Positions 55,437 to 64,000 of a stretch of 64,000 nt of DNA are shown here, in pieces. The position numbers and the translations under genes were made by a program. The first letter of the stretch is position 1; each line of letters begins with the position of its first letter. The stretch lies in assembly GCF_000723205.1 (NCBI RefSeq), contig NZ_HG315671.1, forward strand, positions 2,577,351 through 2,641,350, read 5' to 3'. This DNA comes from Formosa agariphila KMM 3901. GTDB taxonomy: Bacteria > Bacteroidota > Bacteroidia > Flavobacteriales > Flavobacteriaceae. The notes beneath the pieces were generated by a model, which was not told where the DNA came from, made no database searches, and worked only from the letters and a program-made list of their open reading frames with translations.

Positions 55437-58409
55437 CTATTTAAATTCCTTGACCATAACGGTATACATTCTACAATTTTCTGGTGCATCACCATCGCTA
55501 TTTCCAGCCATAATAATACTTTCACCTTCCTCGGCTACACGATGAAATACGGACATACTTGCCCCAACCACATTTACATTATCTCCTGTATCTTCATAAT
55601 CTCTCAATAAAAATTCTGGACGTGGTACGGTATCATCATGCAATACATAAATGTGCATTTTTTTTCCAGCAATAAATTGTAGCTGATCACGCGCCCAATA
55701 GCGATTATCGGAATTAGGCGTTCTAACATATTCCGATTCATTCAAGTACCTCGGTAATACGGTATAATTATATTCTAAATCGGTGTATGCTTTTTTACCC
55801 CAATGCATATTAGTTCTTAACATAGCCTTACCATCTCCGGTATAGCTAAATTTTCTAAATAATTCACTTCTATTCTTTACTCCCGGAATATATTCTGGCA
55901 TTTCTGGAATATGTTCTGGTAAAGGCTCTTTGGTTAATACATTGGTATAAACTTGTGGAAGCGTTGTTGTTAATCCATTATTAAAATCGATTGGCAAGCT
56001 TTTTAGAGTTACACTAACATCTTTAAAACCAGGTTTTTTAGCCATAATAGTTACCGTTCCAGACTCTAAAACAGAACGTACAGCTACACGATTAATACCC
56101 GCCTCAATATCTAAAAATAGATTGTTGGTACTATTTGGTTTTCCGCTATTGTATCCACCGCGCCAGATTGCTGGACCACTTATAGTAAAGTCTACACGGC
56201 CTTTTGCTAATGGGCATCGTCTGCCTTGGGCGTCTACAACTTCAACATCAATTAAAGCAACATCCGAACCATCTGCCAACCAACCTTCTGGCCCCGTAAT
56301 AGATGTTAATTTTAAAGCCGCAGGTTCTCCTGTCGTTTCTTTTGTTTGAGTGGTTTTTAAGGCGTCATCTATAAAGCCTTCTGCTTTAATTTTACCAGAT
56401 TCCCAAGCAACATTATCAAATTTAAAGACATAGCCATTTTCAGGATTTGAATTCGTTCCTACCAATTTATCATTCACATATAACTTTACAGAAGCACAGT
56501 TAGACATAACATACATTGTTTTTTTAGTGCCTACTTCATAATTCCAATGCCCTACAATATGCACTTGCGGCTCTGGGCGCCACATAGCTTTTAAGGCGTA
56601 GAAAGCTTCTTTTGGTAAGCGTACGGCATCCACTTCGCCACTAGCACGGGTGACTTCTGTAGGACAGCGGCCGCCATGTGGGCCATCTGAAAATATCCAA
56701 TTTGCACCTCCAGAATGGTACGCTTTTTTCCCCATTTTATTCCACCAATGGTCGGCTTGACGTACCGCAAATTCTTCCGAACTTAATTTGTATGTATTTT
56801 TACTAATGTTAGGATGGTTATAAAAATTATCGTCTGGCGAATTTTTATCCCAAATACGTCTCGGAGCTTCCTCGCGATTATATTCACTTTCGATTATCGG
56901 TAAATCCGGGTATTCTCGCTCCCAACCCTCTGTACCAATTTCGATAGACACATAACCTTCTGAATCGTTTTTAACATCTGCACGACGGTTTCCCATCAAG
57001 CGTTTTCCTTTAGGGTCGAAGGTTTTAATAGCCTCCAAAATTTCTTTGTAATGGGCTTCAGATTCCGCCCAGTTTCCACCTTCCCAAATAAATATAGACG
57101 GGTGGTTACGGTAGTACACGATTAAATCTTTAAAAGCTTTATAGCGGATGTCCCAGGTTTCACCTTCGTCTTCCGATTCACCGCTCACACCTGGCATAAG
57201 GGTAACAAATCCATATTTATCGCCCATATCTACTTCGGCGGGCGAAGCTGCACAATGTCCCCAACGAATAAAATTTCCGCCAGCTTCATCCATTAACTTA
57301 AAAGTAAAATCGCGTAACCAATCTGGTAAAGCAGCTCCTAATCCTGCCCAAGCATTGGTTGGTTTTTGCCCCCAACCGTGTAACTTAATTTGTTCACCAT
57401 TAATCCAAAAACCTGAATCTTTATTAAAATCAAAATTGCGAATACCTAAAGGCGATTCGTAAGTATCAATCACCTTATTACTTTCTTTTATAGCCGATAC
57501 TACTTTGTACATATAAGGGTAACGCGTATACCAAAGTTGCGGATTTTGAATATTTGTTACCGTTGTTACCTTCATTTTTTGTCCGCTTGGTATGGCAACA
57601 TTTTTATTAGAATGTGCAACCACAGCACCATCATTATCGACAATTTGGGTTACCAATGTGATGTTCTTATTTTCGGCATGCTCGTTTTGAATTTCGGTTT
57701 CAACAGTAATATCAGCACTTTTTTCACTAATATTTTCGGCATAAACATAGGTTCCAACCGTTTCTAGATTATCGTAAAGCGGTAATGTAATATGAAGTGG
57801 ATCCATAGTATGTAGAAAGACATTTCGGTAGATGCCACCGTGGGTTGGATGCCAGTGTTCGTGATTCCAAACTAACGGGAAATTTTCTCTAAAATGATCA
57901 CCGCGGTCATTATTCACCTTTACAGCGATGATATTTTCTTCTCCAAATTTAAGATGTGGGGTTAAGTCGAAACCAAAAGGAATAAACCCCGTTTGGTTTT
58001 GCCCCAAATGAACGCCATTGATGTATACATCGGCTATTTGACGCACCGATTCAAATTCGATGAATACTTTTTTACCTTTGTCGTCTTTGGGTAATTTAAA
58101 ATGCTTTCTATACCAAACCGTACCACGCCATTGGTTATCTTCGCCATCGTGATGACCGTGACTTAAATCGTCGAAAGTATCTACATCATTAAAGGTGTGC
58201 GGGCAACTTATTGTTTCCCAAGTTGCATCATTATAATTTATATCTTGTGCTTGCTTTGGATTGGATTTAATAAATTTCCAATCGACATTAAAGTTATATG
58301 TTGTTCTTTCACTACTTGTTATAACCTCTGTATCCTGCTGCTGCTGCTGCTGCTGCTGTGCACAAGAACATAAAATGGTCAATAAACATAACGCTATATA
58401 ATTTTTCAT
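55437..58409 (-). CDS. GH2-family lipoprotein hydrolase with unusual active-site motif (P17 of the ulvan PUL)
   Basis: 990 residues. It is a lipoprotein (LLTILCSC, Cys about 16) followed by eight consecutive Gln in a linker. GH2 domains: jelly roll (ISCPHTFNDVDTFDDLSHGH, about 65), Ig-like region, and TIM barrel with IRNFDFNKDSGFWINGEQIK (about 325). At the end of barrel strand 4 the normal WSLGNE reads FIWEGGNWAESE (about 441-449), so the usual acid/base Glu after Asn is Trp here; neighbouring Glu residues could take over. The nucleophile candidate is in PIIESEYNREE (about 506). A C-terminal beta-sandwich (about 690-990) follows. It is anchored to a membrane and probably acts on glucuronate- or xylose-containing fragments. 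It lies 13 bp before P16. Confidence 0.85.
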   Translation of the reverse strand: MKNYIALCLLTILCSCAQQQQQQQQDTEVITSSERTTYNFNVDWKFIKSNPKQAQDINYNDATWETISCPHTFNDVDTFDDLSHGHHDGEDNQWRGTVWYRKHFKLPKDDKGKKVFIEFESVRQIADVYINGVHLGQNQTGFIPFGFDLTPHLKFGEENIIAVKVNNDRGDHFRENFPLVWNHEHWHPTHGGIYRNVFLHTMDPLHITLPLYDNLETVGTYVYAENISEKSADITVETEIQNEHAENKNITLVTQIVDNDGAVVAHSNKNVAIPSGQKMKVTTVTNIQNPQLWYTRYPYMYKVVSAIKESNKVIDTYESPLGIRNFDFNKDSGFWINGEQIKLHGWGQKPTNAWAGLGAALPDWLRDFTFKLMDEAGGNFIRWGHCAASPAEVDMGDKYGFVTLMPGVSGESEDEGETWDIRYKAFKDLIVYYRNHPSIFIWEGGNWAESEAHYKEILEAIKTFDPKGKRLMGNRRADVKNDSEGYVSIEIGTEGWEREYPDLPIIESEYNREEAPRRIWDKNSPDDNFYNHPNISKNTYKLSSEEFAVRQADHWWNKMGKKAYHSGGANWIFSDGPHGGRCPTEVTRASGEVDAVRLPKEAFYALKAMWRPEPQVHIVGHWNYEVGTKKTMYVMSNCASVKLYVNDKLVGTNSNPENGYVFKFDNVAWESGKIKAEGFIDDALKTTQTKETTGEPAALKLTSITGPEGWLADGSDVALIDVEVVDAQGRRCPLAKGRVDFTISGPAIWRGGYNSGKPNSTNNLFLDIEAGINRVAVRSVLESGTVTIMAKKPGFKDVSVTLKSLPIDFNNGLTTTLPQVYTNVLTKEPLPEHIPEMPEYIPGVKNRSELFRKFSYTGDGKAMLRTNMHWGKKAYTDLEYNYTVLPRYLNESEYVRTPNSDNRYWARDQLQFIAGKKMHIYVLHDDTVPRPEFLLRDYEDTGDNVNVVGASMSVFHRVAEEGESIIMAGNSDGDAPENCRMYTVMVKEFK
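58335..58358. repeat. Eight-unit CTG/CAG trinucleotide repeat
   Basis: Eight CTG triplets in a row (CAG on the coding strand) encode eight Gln just after the lipidated Cys of P17. Slippage would lengthen or shorten the linker by whole residues without breaking the frame. Confidence 0.8.
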
Positions 58410-58436
58410 TAAGCTATACTAATTTAACTATTGTGT

Positions 58437-59903
<1,467 letters not shown>

Positions 59904-59941
59904 TTAGAAATAAATTTGTTTTGCTAAACATGTTGTTTTAT

Positions 59942-61444
59942 TTATTGAGTAACAGGGATTGGAGACTGTACTTCCCCCTTGCCATTGTTGAATTCCCAAT
60001 ACGGAATGGCAGGTTTATTTTTACCAAATACATAATTGTATTTCTTTAAATAATAGTCTCTAGATTTAAACTCATCTCCCAATTCGGCCAATTTCTTATT
60101 TAGCTTAGCGTCTAATTCATTCTGAAGAGTTTCAAACTCAGGTTTACCCAATAAATTATTCTGTTGATATGGATCGGCTACATTGTCAAAAAACATACTT
60201 GGCCCTTCTGTGGTTCTCGCATAAGTATATTGTTTTGTTCTTATAGCTCTGTATGGCAAATTTGGATATCCGCCAGCAAAAGGCGCCACATTCATTACCA
60301 AAGCTTCTCGGTCTGCTTCAGGGTCTGGATTTTTAATTAATTCAGATAAATCTTCACCTTCTATACCGTCTGGAATTTTGATATTAGATAAACCTAAAAG
60401 AGACGGTAATATATCAGGTGTATTTATAGGAGCATTTACTGTAACGCCCTTTTGTTTATCTATTCCGGGATATTTTATTAAAAACGGAACACGTATAGAT
60501 TCATCCCAAGCGACTTGTTTTTGAAAGGGTCTAACATCATTTGCGCCCATCATTTCACCATGATCTGAAGAAAATACCACTATCGTATTTTCATTTAAAC
60601 CTAAAGCATCCATCTGTTTTAACAATAAGCCTATGGCCTCGTCTGTTGCCGTGGCATGAGCATAATACCCTTGTAACTCTTCGCGACTGCGTGCTTCAAA
60701 TTTCGGACTTACATTAGGATTAAGTATCAGTGATTCTGGGGAATACATATCTTTATACTTCTGAGGCGCAGAGCCATGTGGAAAATGCGGTGTTGCTATG
60801 GACACAACAGCTAAAAACGGTGTATCATCTTTTGCCTGTTTTTCTAGATAGGTATTAGCATCCTCTACAATAGCGAAAGGCGAATACTTACCCCAATATT
60901 TAACTTCAGGATTATCGTTATCATAATAAGGCATTTTATTATAATCGTGAGAACACTCCAAAGCTTTCCAGTAGTCGAATCCTTGGCGTCTTTCTTTTGG
61001 TGTATAAGCAGAACGTCTGTGTCCGTCAAGATGCCATTTCCCCCAATACGCTGTATTATACCCTTCGGCTTTAAAAATCTCAGCCATACATAATTCTTCT
61101 GACGGCAAATACAAATCGTTTAAAAACATACCTGTTGTAATAGGATACTTGCCTGTTAGTAACGATGCCCGATGTGGTGTACAAACAGGGGTTACCGAAA
61201 CCGCATTAGTAAAATTAACGGCTTCTTTTGCCAAAGCATCCAAATGTGGCGTTTTCACATTAGGGTCTCCTGCATATCCAAGTGCCGCGCCGCGCCATTG
61301 GTCTGTAAGGATATATACTATATTTGGTTTTGTTGGTTCGTCTTGCTGTTCAACCGTTTTCACTTTGTCCTTGCAGCTAAGCAGCGTAAAACTTATTACC
61401 AATGCTATTGGACGTATCGCTGTTATTTTCATAGAAATAGCCAT
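59942..61444 (-). CDS. Formylglycine sulfatase (P19 of the ulvan PUL)
   Basis: 500 residues from ATG 61444 (MAISMKITAIRPIALVISFT, lipoprotein lipobox LLSC). An ATG at 61477 would overlap the P20 gene by 29 bp; the chosen start leaves a 4-bp gap. Motifs: YILTDQWRGAALGYAG (metal site), VTPVCTPHRASLLTGKYPIT with formylglycine Cys (about 87), GYNTAYWGKWHLDGHRRSAY and VFSSDHGEMMGANDVRPFQK. The CTPHR motif, with His in place of Ser, is typical of several exo-sulfatase subfamilies (I recall S1_27 for the homologue, not certain). It is expected to desulfate rhamnose- or xylose-containing fragments. Confidence 0.9.
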   Translation of the reverse strand: MAISMKITAIRPIALVISFTLLSCKDKVKTVEQQDEPTKPNIVYILTDQWRGAALGYAGDPNVKTPHLDALAKEAVNFTNAVSVTPVCTPHRASLLTGKYPITTGMFLNDLYLPSEELCMAEIFKAEGYNTAYWGKWHLDGHRRSAYTPKERRQGFDYWKALECSHDYNKMPYYDNDNPEVKYWGKYSPFAIVEDANTYLEKQAKDDTPFLAVVSIATPHFPHGSAPQKYKDMYSPESLILNPNVSPKFEARSREELQGYYAHATATDEAIGLLLKQMDALGLNENTIVVFSSDHGEMMGANDVRPFQKQVAWDESIRVPFLIKYPGIDKQKGVTVNAPINTPDILPSLLGLSNIKIPDGIEGEDLSELIKNPDPEADREALVMNVAPFAGGYPNLPYRAIRTKQYTYARTTEGPSMFFDNVADPYQQNNLLGKPEFETLQNELDAKLNKKLAELGDEFKSRDYYLKKYNYVFGKNKPAIPYWEFNNGKGEVQSPIPVTQ

Positions 61445-61448
61445 TTTT

Positions 61449-64000
61449 TTATAAACTATATTTTGCTTGAAATTCATAGGTACCCGGTTGAGCTAAAATT
61501 TTAATTTTTCGTTTTTCGTTTTTGATTAATTTCAGATTCTTACCATTAGTAAAATTCTCATTATCGACCTTCAACGATTCTGAATTATCTGTTGGAATTT
61601 CAATTTCGGCAGTCGTGTTTGGAGGCACAACAACTTCTAAAAACAAGGTTTCATTTTTTATTTCCCAAGAAGATGCTACTTCTCCATAAGGCGTATTTAA
61701 AGTTGCTGATGCTGATGTTAACGGTGCCTTTGGTATTGGTGCGATGCTGATGATTTTATAACCTGCTTGTAAAGGTGCAATTCCTGTAATGCGCTCGTAC
61801 ATCCATTCGCCAATAGCGCCATAAGCATAATGGTTTAAGCTATTCATCTTCATCGGGTTAAAACCTTCTGCTTTACTATAACTGTTCCAACGTTCCCAAA
61901 TCGTGGTTGCGCCTTGATTAATGGAATAAAACCAAGACGGATAGGTTTCATTAAATAATAGCTTATACATTAGGTCTATTTCTCCCGTTTCATCTAATAC
62001 CTCCGATAGTAATGGAGTTCCTAAAAAGCCCGTACGCAAATGATTATCGGCTTCGCTAATTTTTTCTAACAGCTGCTGTTTTGCGTTTTCTTTATTTTCT
62101 TCAGATAATAAATCGAAAGCCAAGGCTAACAAATAAGAGGTTTGGGTTGCGGTAACATCTTTTACTTTACCATTTTTAAAAAACGCATTTTCGAAGGCTT
62201 TTGCTACCGATTTGTATAAAGCTTCATATGTAGCTTGTTCCTCTTTTTTTCCAAGAACCTCGGCCGTTTTTGCGGTTAATTTTGCGGAATGCGCAAAGAA
62301 AGCGGTACCAATTAAACTATGCGAAGTATCCCCTTTATTATTTCCATTTTCTGGGTAAGGTTGCAACCAATCGGCAAAAGAATTCATATGAGAAATGAAG
62401 TCTTTTGATGTCGCTTGATGATGGGCTACCCATTTTTTCATCATATCGTAATTTTCTTCTAAAATGCCAACATCACCTGTTCTGTAATATATTTTCCAAG
62501 GAATTATAGTACAGACATCGCCCCAACCAGAACTTACTTTTCCATTGTGTAACACATCTGGAACTACAAATGGAATGCCTCCGTTATCATATTGCGATTC
62601 ACGTACACTTTGCATCCAACTGGCCCAAAACTTATAAACATCGGCATTAAACATCGATGTTGGTCCGAAAACTTGCGCATCGCCCGTCCATCCCATACGT
62701 TCGTCGCGTTGCGGACAATCAGTAGGAATATCAAAAAAGTTGCCTCTTAATCCCCAAACAATGTTACTTTGCAACTGATTTAACTTCTCGTGAGACGATG
62801 TGAAGCTGCCATTTTCATTAAAATTAGAATACTGCACCACTCCCTTAACCCAATTTTTAGAAGGTGTTTTAGAAGCATCAAACCCGCTTAACTCTACATA
62901 CCTAAAACCATGGAATGTAAACTTTGGCATCCATTCTATTGTGCCTTCTTTAGCGGCTATATAGTAGTCTGTAGATTGCGCACTTCTATAATTGTCTGTA
63001 TAAAAAGTCCCGTCTGGCGATAACATTTCTGCAAAACGAATTTTTAAAGTATCCCCCATTTTCATCGGTACTTTTAATAATGGCACACCAACCATATTTT
63101 GTTGCAAATCGAATATGGCTGCATCTGCTTTTAATATAATTTCCTTCGACTCTAAAACTATTTTAGATTTAACGGTAGTATGACGTTTTGGTTCTAATTT
63201 AATAGTTGATGTTACTGGGAACGCTTGTACTGCTTTCCAATTTTTATCATCAAAACTATTGGTAGTCCAATGAGGCATTTCTAAATGAGCATCATAGGTT
63301 TCACCATCATAAATTTCTGAGATTCGTATCGGGCCTTGGGTTGTGGCTTTCCAAGTATCATCTGAAATGATGGATGCTTTGGAACCATCTTTCATGGTTA
63401 CTTCTAGCTGACATAATATCTTAGGTGATTCGGTATCGCTCCAGTAGGATTTCATCCAACCTAAACGACCTGAATGCCATCCTGCGGCAACTTCAACACC
63501 AATAGTATTTTGTCCAGACTCTATTAAATCGGTAACATCATAAGTGATGGTTTCTATTCTCTTTTTATAAGGTGTATACCCTGGAGGCATCACGTCATCG
63601 CTTACATCTTCTCCATTGATAGCCACATCAAACACACCTTTTGCCGTAATATATAATCTGGCATTAGCCACATCGTTAGACAACTCGAAGACTTTTCTTA
63701 AATATTGTGGTCTGTGAATAATGTTATCCTGACTTCCTAGAACGCCTTCTTCCTTGGTAGGTAATCCAATCCATTTAGCTTTCCAATCGCTGTTATTTAA
63801 TAAGCCTAATTCAAAATTTTGAACTGGACTCCAATTTGAAGCCTTATCATCCTGGTTCCAATATTTTACCTGCCAAAATACTTTTTGACGTGACACTAGT
63901 GGTTTACCCTCGTAGTTTATCCATACAGATTGCGAAGAAGACTGCTTATTGGAATCCCATAAATCGGGATTGTTTGGCAATAAATCTGGACTACTAGCTA
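61449..64000 (-). CDS. GH78 alpha-L-rhamnosidase (P20 of the ulvan PUL; N-terminus beyond the right edge)
   Basis: The frame is open to the right edge, so 850 residues are seen and the signal peptide plus some N-terminal residues are missing. The apparent first Met at 63980 is a TTG inside the gene (context SSPDLLPNNPDLW). Order: N-terminal beta-sandwich (KVFWQVKYWNQDDKASNWSP), a second sandwich with WIGLPTKEEG and YTPYKKRIETITYDVTDLIE, then the (alpha/alpha)6 catalytic domain with GLRGNFFDIPTDCPQRDERM and GWTGDAQVFGPTSMF (acidic catalytic residues Asp/Glu in the DERMGWTGDAQ block), TTIWERWNSYSKAEGFNPMK and SLNHYAYGAIGEWMYERITG, and a C-terminal sandwich. It cleaves terminal alpha-L-rhamnose, feeding the rhamnose operon. 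It is the most upstream gene of the visible transcript. Confidence 0.93.
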   Translation of the reverse strand, partial: ASSPDLLPNNPDLWDSNKQSSSQSVWINYEGKPLVSRQKVFWQVKYWNQDDKASNWSPVQNFELGLLNNSDWKAKWIGLPTKEEGVLGSQDNIIHRPQYLRKVFELSNDVANARLYITAKGVFDVAINGEDVSDDVMPPGYTPYKKRIETITYDVTDLIESGQNTIGVEVAAGWHSGRLGWMKSYWSDTESPKILCQLEVTMKDGSKASIISDDTWKATTQGPIRISEIYDGETYDAHLEMPHWTTNSFDDKNWKAVQAFPVTSTIKLEPKRHTTVKSKIVLESKEIILKADAAIFDLQQNMVGVPLLKVPMKMGDTLKIRFAEMLSPDGTFYTDNYRSAQSTDYYIAAKEGTIEWMPKFTFHGFRYVELSGFDASKTPSKNWVKGVVQYSNFNENGSFTSSHEKLNQLQSNIVWGLRGNFFDIPTDCPQRDERMGWTGDAQVFGPTSMFNADVYKFWASWMQSVRESQYDNGGIPFVVPDVLHNGKVSSGWGDVCTIIPWKIYYRTGDVGILEENYDMMKKWVAHHQATSKDFISHMNSFADWLQPYPENGNNKGDTSHSLIGTAFFAHSAKLTAKTAEVLGKKEEQATYEALYKSVAKAFENAFFKNGKVKDVTATQTSYLLALAFDLLSEENKENAKQQLLEKISEADNHLRTGFLGTPLLSEVLDETGEIDLMYKLLFNETYPSWFYSINQGATTIWERWNSYSKAEGFNPMKMNSLNHYAYGAIGEWMYERITGIAPLQAGYKIISIAPIPKAPLTSASATLNTPYGEVASSWEIKNETLFLEVVVPPNTTAEIEIPTDNSESLKVDNENFTNGKNLKLIKNEKRKIKILAQPGTYEFQAKYSL

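Noticed and set aside
55424-55525. Upstream ATG extending P16 by 34 residues
   Set aside because: It would overlap the P17 coding end by 89 bp and place the signal peptide internally; ATG 55423 gives a normal signal and a 13-bp gap.
57148-57462. Long open frame of 104 codons on the plus strand
   Set aside because: It lies opposite the catalytic domain of the P17 GH2 gene and has no family-like sequence; it is an antisense shadow. The same holds for 34378-34677, 53238-53546, 61149-61504, 26939-27247 and 48728-49291.
58335-58358. Phase-variable on/off switch at the CAG repeat
   Set aside because: The unit is three bases, so changes keep the reading frame; only linker length can vary.
63978-63980. 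Apparent start codon of the GH78 gene
   Set aside because: The codon is TTG inside an open frame that continues to the window edge with family-like sequence; the gene is truncated by the window, not started here.

Overview
The window looks like the chromosome of a marine Bacteroidota of the family Flavobacteriaceae. It is AT-rich, has paired SusC/SusD systems, a hybrid two-component regulator of the HTCS type, Bacteroidetes-type mobilisation genes and a dense set of formylglycine sulfatases. From 22.9 kb to the right edge, gene content and gene order match what I recall of the ulvan utilisation locus (PUL H, proteins P1 to P20) of Formosa agariphila KMM 3901. The source is therefore probably that species or a close relative. 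That identification is from memory, not from a search.

Layout. (1) 1-6.3 kb, minus strand: a SusC/SusD pair followed by a VCBS/FG-GAP repeat lipoprotein cut by the left edge; no enzyme in view betrays its substrate. (2) 6.3-12.1 kb: a gene-poor stretch holding a decayed integrative conjugative/mobilizable element. It has a 17-bp tRNA-Pro 3' end next to a terminator (likely attachment site), a chimeric HTH/accessory protein, a frameshifted ATPase remnant, a truncated relaxase-like mobB remnant, a btgA-like mobilisation gene, a DUF6876 gene, ssb and several unusual noncoding repeats. (3) 12.1-22.6 kb, minus strand: a complete L-rhamnose catabolic set. It comprises the aldolase/dehydrogenase fusion, RhaI-type isomerase, kinase, a two-domain class II aldolase-like protein, FMN L-lactate dehydrogenase, lactaldehyde dehydrogenase and an NCS1-family permease. 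(4) 22.9-64 kb: the ulvan PUL. GH88 hydrolase, SusD, SusC and HTCS are on the minus strand; KduI, KduD and a DUF4861 lipoprotein are on the plus strand; then a tightly packed minus-strand run goes from the GH78 rhamnosidase at the right edge down to a GH2 at 36.4 kb.

How the genes work together (inference from families and context). Outer-membrane SusC/SusD imports ulvan oligomers. The heparinase-II/III-like lyase cuts ulvan and leaves unsaturated uronates, which the GH88 enzyme removes. Six Cys-type sulfatases strip sulfate from rhamnose or xylose, and GH78, GH106-like and GH2 enzymes release monosaccharides. KduI and KduD process the unsaturated uronate product. The adjacent operon turns rhamnose into dihydroxyacetone phosphate plus lactaldehyde, then lactate, then pyruvate. 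The HTCS probably switches on the PUL. A short motif shared by the upstream regions of the rhamnose fusion gene and the permease suggests a second regulator for rhamnose.

The most interesting reading is that the mobile-element remnant, with a tRNA-Pro half-site as its left border and no right border in the window, may mark the edge of an island that carried rhamnose catabolism and the ulvan PUL together.
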